Positions 26,200 through 33,218 of a stretch of DNA of 64,000 nucleotides are shown here, one piece after another. The notes below the pieces were generated by a model. It saw only the letters and a list, made by a program, of their open reading frames with translations. It had not been told where the DNA came from and made no database searches. The DNA comes from Nakamurella deserti (GTDB taxonomy: Bacteria > Actinomycetota > Actinomycetes > Mycobacteriales > Nakamurellaceae), in assembly GCF_003260015.1 (NCBI RefSeq), contig NZ_QCXS01000003.1:238315-302314 (forward strand), given 5' to 3'. Position 1 is the first letter of the stretch. The number at the start of each line of letters is the position of its first letter. Both the position numbers and the translations under genes were made by a program.

Positions 26200-26964
26200 T
26201 CATGCGAGATCGCCGGTGAAGACGACGACCGGCGCATCGACCGTGTAGCTGACGCTCACGGTGGCGGGACCGGTGTAGGTGGACGGCAGGGTGAAGACGT
26301 AGGTCCCGTCGGCGGACGCACCGGGAGCCAGCGATCCGGTCATCGGTGCGGCGGGGCTGGTGGTCATCGGGATGGCAGGGGTGCCGGCGGCGTCCTGGAG
26401 ATCGACGACCACCACCCCGAGGTCGATGGGCGCGTCGCTGTCGTTGACGAGCCGCACGGTCAGGGCGACGCCCGGACCGGCGATCTCCCCCGGCAGTTCG
26501 GCCGTGGTGGTCAGCTTCTCGGTCTTCGTCAGGGAAGCGGTGACCCCGTTCCCGTAGTCGGCGGTGTCGGTCACCGCGACCGGCGGGTTCGTCGTCACGG
26601 TGGATTCCGCCACCGTCTCGTCGATGTTCCCGCCGCCCGGCGCCGGCACCTCGGTGGTGGCCGGATCCGGTGCCGGCGGCAGCTCGGTGTTCGCCGGGAT
26701 CGACTCCGACGACTCCGGTGCCGACGGGTCGGTGGTCGCCGGCGGCAGCACGTTGTCCGAGCCGTCCGGGTTCTCCGCGGCCGTGTCCGACACCGGCCCG
26801 TCCGACACCTGCCCGTCCGACACCGTCTGCGACGCACCGGAAGTGACCGACGCAGCGGTGCTGGTGGCCTGGTCGGAGTCGGCGGAGCTGCACGCCCCGA
26901 CGGTGAGCAGGACGAGCGCACCGAGGGCGGCCACCAGGGCACGGGTGCGGGGGACGGCGTTCAT
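26200..26964 (-). CDS. Lipoprotein with Pro/Ser/Thr/Asp-rich linker and C-terminal beta domain
   Basis: The protein has 254 residues. ATG 26964 overlaps the stop of the CDP-alcohol phosphotransferase (ATGA), so the genes are coupled. A lipobox, LLTVGAC, ends the signal peptide, and cysteine ~22 should be lipidated. Residues about 25-125 are disordered, with short repeats such as VSDGQVSDGPVSD. The C-terminal ~120 residues (from YGNGVTASLTKTEKL) resemble a DUF4352/Ig-like domain: LTVRLVNDSDAPIDLGVVVV and a final SVSYTVDAPVVVFTGDL. The function is unknown. As an extracytoplasmic lipid-anchored partner it could hold the unanchored giant protein encoded just downstream; that is inference. Confidence 0.82.
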   Translation of the reverse strand: MNAVPRTRALVAALGALVLLTVGACSSADSDQATSTAASVTSGASQTVSDGQVSDGPVSDTAAENPDGSDNVLPPATTDPSAPESSESIPANTELPPAPDPATTEVPAPGGGNIDETVAESTVTTNPPVAVTDTADYGNGVTASLTKTEKLTTTAELPGEIAGPGVALTVRLVNDSDAPIDLGVVVVDLQDAAGTPAIPMTTSPAAPMTGSLAPGASADGTYVFTLPSTYTGPATVSVSYTVDAPVVVFTGDLA

Positions 26965-27794
26965 CGGGCGGGATCCGTTCGGGGGGTGGCCGGGCGGGGG
27001 GCGTCGGTGCGGGGTGCGTCCAGCGAGGCCATGTCGCGGAACCACTTGACGGCGGCCAGCGCCATGAAGGCGGCGTTGGCGACGAACAGCAGGGAGTAGA
27101 CGGTGAAGAAGACGGAGCTCGCGCCGAGCAGCAGGAACACCGCGCACAGCAGGCCGTAGTCGGTCGGCACCACCAGCAGCGACCGCAGCAACGAGGGCTT
27201 GCGGTCCCGGGCGACCGGTGTGCCGGTCTTCGCGGCCTGCCGCGCCCGCAGCAGGTCGTTCAGGATCATCCCGAAGAACATGACGTTGGCGACCAGCACG
27301 AACCCGATCGGCACCAGCAGCCAGCCCGCCGACCCGAGGTCGAAGAACCGGTACGCGGCGATCAGCACGGCCAGGTGCAGCGCGGTGATCTTGGCGGCGT
27401 CGACCATGTGGTCCAGCCACTCCCCCGCGTGGCTGCCGCCGCCGCGCAGCCGGGCCAGCTGGCCGTCGGCGGCGTCGAAGGCGTAACCGACGACCAGCGC
27501 TAGGCACACCACGATCCCCGACCACCAGGACGGCCGGGCCAGGGCGAGTACGGCGATCCCGGCGAAGGAGAACGCCGCCGAGATGCCGGTGATGACGTTC
27601 GGCGTCAACCCCGCCAGGTAACCCGCCGCGGCGAGCCGCCGGCCGAGCGGCCGGTTCACGTACCGCGAGTAGGCGGGCGCACCCGGCGTGTGCTTCTGCG
27701 CGCCGGCGAGCCTGGCGACGACATCGCCGTACCGCTCCCGGGTGGGGGGCGATGTCGCGGCGCGGTCAGGGCCGGCCGTGGTGGTGCTGGGCAT
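26961..27794 (-). CDS. CDP-alcohol phosphatidyltransferase family membrane enzyme
   Basis: The protein has 277 residues from ATG 27794, which has CGGAGAA at good spacing; a GTG ten codons earlier has no such site. The family motif is complete: DAADGQLARLRGGGSHAGEW followed by LDHMVD, matching DX2DGX2ARX8GX3DX3D, the metal- and CDP-binding core. About six membrane helices follow. These enzymes displace CMP from a CDP-alcohol with an acceptor hydroxyl. In this operon, between a DUF1972 glycosyltransferase and a lipoprotein, it could form a phosphodiester-linked decoration or lipid anchor. The TagD-like enzyme at 2622-3074 could supply the CDP-alcohol. Confidence 0.9.
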   Translation of the reverse strand: MPSTTTAGPDRAATSPPTRERYGDVVARLAGAQKHTPGAPAYSRYVNRPLGRRLAAAGYLAGLTPNVITGISAAFSFAGIAVLALARPSWWSGIVVCLALVVGYAFDAADGQLARLRGGGSHAGEWLDHMVDAAKITALHLAVLIAAYRFFDLGSAGWLLVPIGFVLVANVMFFGMILNDLLRARQAAKTGTPVARDRKPSLLRSLLVVPTDYGLLCAVFLLLGASSVFFTVYSLLFVANAAFMALAAVKWFRDMASLDAPRTDAPRPATPRTDPAR

Positions 27795-27842
27795 CTGGGG
27801 TTCTCCGGGATCAGGGACGGTCACAACGGGTGGTTCTCACAC

Positions 27843-29048
27843 TCACGAAGGCTGCTTCTGTAGCTCTCTCGGGTGGGACGCCCGTCGCGCTCGGTCATCA
27901 CGCGATTTGCGCAGATTCCGGCAGAGAGTTTCGTAGCGGTCGGCGACGTCGTCCCAGGTGTACAGATCGGCCCGTCGCAGGGCCGCCGCCCCGCGGCTGC
28001 GGGTGGCGTCCGGATCGGCCTCGGCCTCCTCGACCAGCCGGCGGACGTCGTCGGCCGAGGCGAAGTAGCGGCCGGAGTCGCCGAGCACCTCGCGGTTGAA
28101 CACGACGTCGAAGGCGGTGGTCGCCGCGGCCGCGCCGAGCGCGCGCAGCAGCGACGGGTTGGTGCCGCCGACCGAGTGGCCGTGCAGGTAGGTCAGGCCG
28201 TTGGCGTACAGCTGGTCGAGCAGCTCCTGGTCCCACACCCCACCGAGGAAGCGGACCCGGTCGTCGGCCAGCGCGTGCAGTCGCGCGGTGTACTCGTCGG
28301 CGTAGGGCGCCGAACCGACCACGATGAGCGGCTTGGTCGCCGAGCTCGCCGTGTACCCCTCGACGATGAGGTGCACGTGGTTCTCCGGCTCGAACCGGGC
28401 CACCACCAGGTGGTAGCCGCGGCTGGTCAGGTCCAGTTCGTGCAGCCGGTCGGACGCGTCGCTGACGATCGGCGCCCCGTAGGCGATCAGCTCGGTGTCG
28501 GCGTCGAACTTCTGCCGGTAGTAGTCGCTGATGCCCTGGGCGTCGGCGATCAGGGCGTCCGACCACCACACCGAGGCCCGCTCGGCCAGCTGGTAGTAGC
28601 GCTTGCCGGTGCCGCCCCACTTGCCGCGCTGCCACTCGAGGCCGTCGACGTGGGTGGCGAACGGGATGCGCGCGGCCCGCAGGATCGGCAGGAACGGCGC
28701 GTTCGCCGAGTTGAACACGATGGCGGCATCGGTGCGGTGGCCGAAGAGGTGCGCCGCGGACAGCGCGGTGTGGCTCAGCGTCTCCAGCGAGCGCTTGCGC
28801 ATCGCCGGCTTGTGCACGAGTTCCATGCCGCGGTAGCTGGTGGGGCGCTGGTCGAGCGGGGTCTCGCTGGTCGCGTCCCGGCAGTAGACGACGACCCGGT
28901 GGCCGCGGTCGGCCAGCCGGTGGCCCACCTCCTCGACACACGTCTCGAACCCGCCGTACCGGGCGGGGACACCGCGGGTGCCGACGAGCGCGATGCTCAT
29001 CGGGGTGGAGCCGGCCGCGCGGTCGGCGGCGGTCGTGGTGTCGGTCAT
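27843..29048 (-). CDS. DUF1972/GT4-type glycosyltransferase (rhamnosyltransferase-like)
   Basis: The protein has 401 residues; ATG 29048 is seven bases after AGGAG. The DUF1972 signature IALVGTRGVPARYGGFETCV opens the GT-B fold, as in WchF/RgpA-type rhamnosyltransferases. Further landmarks are HVDGLEWQRGKWGGTGKRYY, LIADAQGISDYY, a donor-domain stretch VVARFEPENHVHLIVEGY, and YLHGHSVGGTNPSLLRAL. The donor may be dTDP-rhamnose, but no rml genes are in the window, so the sugar stays open. It would often add the second sugar after the initiating phosphosugar transferase, and it lies 286 bp downstream of that gene. It is the first gene of the tightly packed run down to 19316. Confidence 0.9.
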   Translation of the reverse strand: MTDTTTAADRAAGSTPMSIALVGTRGVPARYGGFETCVEEVGHRLADRGHRVVVYCRDATSETPLDQRPTSYRGMELVHKPAMRKRSLETLSHTALSAAHLFGHRTDAAIVFNSANAPFLPILRAARIPFATHVDGLEWQRGKWGGTGKRYYQLAERASVWWSDALIADAQGISDYYRQKFDADTELIAYGAPIVSDASDRLHELDLTSRGYHLVVARFEPENHVHLIVEGYTASSATKPLIVVGSAPYADEYTARLHALADDRVRFLGGVWDQELLDQLYANGLTYLHGHSVGGTNPSLLRALGAAAATTAFDVVFNREVLGDSGRYFASADDVRRLVEEAEADPDATRSRGAAALRRADLYTWDDVADRYETLCRNLRKSRDDRARRASHPRELQKQPS

Positions 29049-29334
29049 GCGGGAACTCCTTCGGGTGGTCCGGCGCCGCGGCGGTGCCGCGGGGCCGGGC
29101 CGCCGGGCGCAGCGACGCCGGTCGCTGCCGCCTCGACGGCGTGTGGGACCGGCCGGGGGCGCGGGGCCGCCCGGCCGGGGGCGTGGTCCGAGAGCCGGCG
29201 GGTGATTCATCGGGGCGCCCGCTGGTAGTTACTCTCAGTGAGCCACGCTAACATTTCGTGCCCGGCAGGGGGCCGATACGGATCGGGCTCCGACCCGCCG
29301 GAACGGGTCACGACGGTGACGTCACGTCACCTCG

Positions 29335-30900
29335 TCAGTAGGCACCTGACGACGACAGGACGGCCTTGGCCGTCTTGAACAGGATCATCAGGTCGCCCGT
29401 GATGGACCAGTTCTCGACGTAGGACAGATCGAGCCGGACCGTCTCCTCCCAGGACAGGTCGCTGCGGCCGGAGACCTGCCACAGGCCGGTCATGCCCGGC
29501 CGGACCAGCAGTCGGCGGTGCACCTCGTCCTGGTACTGGGCGACCTCGGCGGCCAGCGGCGGCCGCGGCCCGACGAGGCTCATCTCCCCGCTCACCACGT
29601 TGAACAGCTGCGGGATCTCGTCGAGGCTGTACCGACGCAGGAACCGCCCCACGCGGGTGATCCGCGGGTCGTTCTTGATCTTGAACAGCACCTCGTTGCC
29701 GGCGTCGGTCTGTTGCGCGCGGCGCAGATCCTCCAGCATGGCTTCGGCGTCGACCCGCATGGTGCGGAACTTGGCCATCCGGAAGCGGGTTCCGTCGACC
29801 CCCACCCGCTCCTGGCGGAAGAACACCGGGCCGGGACTGTCGAGCTTGACCGCCACCGCGATGGCCAGCATCACCGGTGAGAACAGCATCAGCAGCAGGG
29901 TCGCACCGACCATGTCGAACGCCGACTTCACCACCCGGGTCGGACCCGAGTACGTCGGCCGCTCCACGTGGATCAGCGGCAGTCCGGCCACCGGCTGGGT
30001 GTGCACCCGGGGACCGGCGATGTCGGTCAGGGCCGGCGCGAGGATGAGCTCGGCGTCGGTCTTCTCCAGCTCCCACGACAACTCGCGGACGGCGGTGGGA
30101 CCGAACGCCGCGGTCGCGGTCACGGCGACCGCGTCGGCGCCGGTCATCCGGACGGCGCTGAGCACCTGGCTCAGTGACCCGACGACCGGGACCCCCAGGA
30201 TGTTCTCCCCGGACAGCGTCGCCTGGCCGGCGGCCGCCGACTGCGCGGTACCACCGGACACACACGCGCCGATGACCCGGTACCCCGCACGCGGGGCGCG
30301 CCGCAGCTCGGTGATCAGGTCACGCACCGTCTGCGCGTTGCCCACGGCGAGCACGTTGGTGACGAACTGCGCCCGGTCCCGCTGCAACTGCAGCCACCGC
30401 CGCCACACGAAGCGGCCGGCCACCAGGCCGATCACGCCGGCCGGCATGACCACCAGCAGATAGCTGCGGGAGAACGGAAGTTGGAACAGGTAGGACACCA
30501 TCGTGTACAGCGCGAAGACCACGAAGGTGGCGTTCAGCACCCGCTTGTACTCCTCGGAGCCGAAGCCGACGACCTTGGCGTCACGGGTGTCGAAGACGGC
30601 CAGCAGCAGGATCCACAGCAGGACCACCGCGCAACTGGTGGTGATCGAGTCGATCCCGAACGGGTCGATCGGCCCCCGCAGCCCGAGGCTGATGATGGAT
30701 TGCGCGAAGTGCGCGCCCGCCGCCGCCCAGATGATGACGAGCAGATCGGTGAGGGCGAGGTAGCGGGCGTAGCGCTGCCGCCAGCTCAGCCCGGACGCGT
30801 GCTGCGAACGGGCCGGGCGGTGGGTGGTGCGGACGGAGCCGCGGGTCGTGGCGGCGGGCGCCGGGGTGGAGCGTGCTGGTGTCTCGTCGATCAGGGCCAC
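29335..30900 (-). CDS. Initiating polyprenyl glycosylphosphotransferase (WbaP/WcaJ type)
   Basis: The protein has 521 residues from GTG 30900. It starts the repeat unit by moving a hexose-1-phosphate from a UDP-sugar to undecaprenyl phosphate. The N-terminal half has membrane helices (about 46-170) and a Rossmann-like domain (180-310). The C-terminal catalytic domain (about 325-516) is textbook: SPGPVFFRQERVGVDGTRF, MAKFRTMRVDAE, RRYSLDEIPQLFNVVSGEMS, LVGPRPPLAAEV, RPGMTGLWQVSGRSDLSWEE and LDLSYVENWS. The start is 3 bp past the stop of the small membrane protein gene, so the two are almost certainly co-translated. Confidence 0.95.
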   Translation of the reverse strand: MALIDETPARSTPAPAATTRGSVRTTHRPARSQHASGLSWRQRYARYLALTDLLVIIWAAAGAHFAQSIISLGLRGPIDPFGIDSITTSCAVVLLWILLLAVFDTRDAKVVGFGSEEYKRVLNATFVVFALYTMVSYLFQLPFSRSYLLVVMPAGVIGLVAGRFVWRRWLQLQRDRAQFVTNVLAVGNAQTVRDLITELRRAPRAGYRVIGACVSGGTAQSAAAGQATLSGENILGVPVVGSLSQVLSAVRMTGADAVAVTATAAFGPTAVRELSWELEKTDAELILAPALTDIAGPRVHTQPVAGLPLIHVERPTYSGPTRVVKSAFDMVGATLLLMLFSPVMLAIAVAVKLDSPGPVFFRQERVGVDGTRFRMAKFRTMRVDAEAMLEDLRRAQQTDAGNEVLFKIKNDPRITRVGRFLRRYSLDEIPQLFNVVSGEMSLVGPRPPLAAEVAQYQDEVHRRLLVRPGMTGLWQVSGRSDLSWEETVRLDLSYVENWSITGDLMILFKTAKAVLSSSGAY

Positions 30901-30903
30901 GGG

Positions 30904-31251
30904 CTATCGGCCGGCCACGGTCGTGGAAGGGGCCGGACGCTCCGGGCGGGACGGCGAGATCGTCGCGGTCAGCGGCACCACCGGCGCGAGCACGGCGGCC
31001 GGGGCGACGTCGGTGACGGCCGCCGTGCGACTGCGTCGAAGGACCAGCAGCGCGGCGAACGCGGCGACGACCGCCACGGCGAGCCACAGGACCATGCCGA
31101 GGTCGGCGGCCGAGACACCGGCCGCCACGGCGGCCGTGGGGAGCTCGGCCGACGGGACGGCGGTGTCGGGGGCCGCACCGGCGGCCTGCTGTACGGACAC
31201 CGGCAGCGCCACCAGTACGGCAGCTGCGGAGAGCGCGGCCCAGGCTTTCAT
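30904..31251 (-). CDS. Small secreted/membrane protein upstream of the initiating transferase
   Basis: The protein has 115 residues from ATG 31251, with GAAGG upstream; the longer open frame lacks a site. It has a signal peptide (MKAWAALSAAAVLVALPV, cleavage near AAGAAP), a short Ala-rich extracellular part, one membrane helix (LGMVLWLAVAVVAAFAALLV) and a basic then Pro/Ser/Thr-rich cytoplasmic tail of about 45 residues. I do not recognise a family. Because its stop is 3 bp before the glycosylphosphotransferase start, it is a candidate small partner of that enzyme. Confidence 0.65.
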   Translation of the reverse strand: MKAWAALSAAAVLVALPVSVQQAAGAAPDTAVPSAELPTAAVAAGVSAADLGMVLWLAVAVVAAFAALLVLRRSRTAAVTDVAPAAVLAPVVPLTATISPSRPERPAPSTTVAGR

Positions 31252-32202
31252 GATGACCTTCAGTTCGGGAGTGGTCGGCGGTGTCGTGGTCGGGTGGCGG
31301 CGGTGCCGGTGATCGAGCCGGGCGGTGCCGGCGGGGCGGTGGCCGCCGATCGAGTGATGGCGGGCGCGAGGAGTCACTGTTTCTTCGCTTCTCGACCCGA
31401 CGTTACAACAGCATCGCCACTTCTGCAGGCATATGGGGGAACAGCTGACGCTCCGTGACGAATTTGTTCACGAACCGGCTCCTTCCACTGCGCCAAACGA
31501 GGAACCTCGCATTACGCACTCCGCCGACAGACTGGCACGAACCGGACAACCGATCGCGCACTGCCTCCCGAGCCGCCGACGACCGACCCGGACGTGGCGG
31601 CGGTGTCGTCCGTCGGGCCGTCCCGGCGTGGAGCCGTCGCCGGGTGACCTGGTGCTGATGCGTGGCCGATCCCGCAGCCGCTCCACCGCCACCGGCAGCG
31701 GTGCGGACCCCGGGGGCCACCCACCGATCACTGCTGGGACACATCGGGCGCGGAACGGCGAACGTTACAGCCGGTGAGCGGTTCACCCCTGGGAGTCGCC
31801 CGTTCGGGCGCCCACCGCAGCCCGCGGGGCGGGGCGGCAGGGCGGAGGTGGACACAGCGCTCAACGTAGGGGACCCGTCGTGGCGCCGACGGGGCTTTGA
31901 CGCGCTGTCCCCCGCCTGCCGCATCACGATCACGTCACGTGCCCGGACGCCGTCGACGGGCGTGGTCCGGTGGGGCGGCGACACGCCGGTCGCGTGCAGC
32001 GCGGGCTCGGTCGGGGACGGAACAGGCATCGGGAACTCCGGGGCGTCACGGGCCGCGGCGGGTTCCGCGGCCGTGTTCCCAGCATTCGCCGGCGGGTCCG
32101 GCAGCGGTGTCCGCCGATCGTCCGACCCGGGGGTGGACGACGGTCCCCCGATCGGTGGACCTCGAGCCCTCCGGCCGGACCGCGTCCCGGACCTTCCGCG
32201 AC
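31252..32202. other. Gene-free region upstream of the initiating-transferase operon
   Basis: This 951-bp gap has a distinctly AT-richer patch at about 31375-31530, likely the promoter region of the minus-strand operon. The rest is GC-rich with low-complexity, arginine-rich translations in every frame. No RNA gene, riboswitch core or strong hairpin was recognised. Confidence 0.4.
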
Positions 32203-33117
32203 CTACAGCTGAGCCGGAGCGGGCACCACGTGCGCGACGACGGGATCCCAGACCCCGAAGCGCGGATTGACCTCGACGTCACCGGCGGCCGACCCGGCCC
32301 GCTGCGCGAGCAGCATCCCGCCGAGTGCGTTGACCGCGTTCGGGTCGAGCTGGGAGAGGGCGGCGCCGTCCAGCGGCGCCGACCCCACCGACCGCTCGGT
32401 CACCCGCAGCACCGTGGCGGTGCCGTCGCCGCCGGGCACCACGACGAAGCTGCCCGGGGCGGCGGAGAACAGCCCGGTGGGGATGAGTCGCGCGCCCGCG
32501 CCCGCCGCGACCGCCTCGCCCTCACCGCCGCGCTGCTCCCCGGCCGCGGCGACGTCGCCCGCCCAGGCGCCGGGATCGCCGGCGTACCGCGTCCGGGCGT
32601 CCAGCGCGGCGGCCAGGGTGTCGACGGCGAGGAACTCGTACCGGATGGTCGGACCGGACACCGGCGTGCCCGCCTGGACCGCGTCCTGCACCAGCTGCTG
32701 CAGGGAGAAGGTGTCCTCGACCCGTTCGCGCAGCGTGTCCGGGCCGGTGACCAGCAACCCGGAGATCCGGGACACGGTCGCGGCGTCGGCGACGAACTGC
32801 GCGTACTCCTCGTCGGTCAGGGGCGAGACGATGCCGGCCCGTTGCAGTTGGCGGTGCCAGATGGCGTAGGTGACCAGCGTCCGGTCCTCGGTGATCCTGG
32901 CTGCCTGGGCCACCCGGTCGGCCGCCGGTGCCGGGGTGTCGGTCGCGTCCGGCAGGGCACTGCGCTGGGCGTCGATGGTGGCGGAGCTGATCGGATCACC
33001 GCCGACGACCGCGGCCGCTCCGACCTGCCTCCCGCACCCGGCGAGCAGCAGTGTGCCGGCGGCGGCCAGGGCCACCCACCGGGCGGGACGACGGCGACGT
33101 CGCGCAGAGATCGGCAC
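32203..33117 (-). CDS. SurA N-terminal-like lipoprotein
   Basis: The protein has 304 residues. Lipobox LLLAGC (cysteine 28) follows an Arg-rich N region. The mature part begins GRQVGAAAVVGGDPISSATI, then helices with a TLVTYAIWHRQLQRAGI stretch, similar to SurA/trigger-factor-like N-terminal domains of actinobacterial lipoproteins. No parvulin PPIase signature is evident in the C-terminal half. It probably acts outside the membrane as a chaperone-like protein. It is divergent from ppc (101 bp). In related genomes I recall this gene beside mazG; here the EPS block separates them. Confidence 0.75.
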   Translation of the reverse strand: MPISARRRRRPARWVALAAAGTLLLAGCGRQVGAAAVVGGDPISSATIDAQRSALPDATDTPAPAADRVAQAARITEDRTLVTYAIWHRQLQRAGIVSPLTDEEYAQFVADAATVSRISGLLVTGPDTLRERVEDTFSLQQLVQDAVQAGTPVSGPTIRYEFLAVDTLAAALDARTRYAGDPGAWAGDVAAAGEQRGGEGEAVAAGAGARLIPTGLFSAAPGSFVVVPGGDGTATVLRVTERSVGSAPLDGAALSQLDPNAVNALGGMLLAQRAGSAAGDVEVNPRFGVWDPVVAHVVPAPAQL

Positions 33118-33218
33118 CTGTGCAGCTTGTCACACCGCCCCGGATCGGGGCAGGTGGGCGCACCCGTGCGACCAGCGGGGAAATGCTGCCGTAACGCATT
33201 CGCGGGAAACTGGCCCCC

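Noticed and set aside
26150-26893. N-terminal extension of the 1577-residue giant protein
   Set aside because: It would overlap the lipoprotein gene on the same strand in another frame. The ATG at 26149 has a good ribosome binding site and begins a signal peptide.
31457-31475. CRP-like site (CGTGA ... TCACG)
   Set aside because: The arms are separated by nine bases, not the six of a CRP/Vfr-type site, and the arm length is only five.
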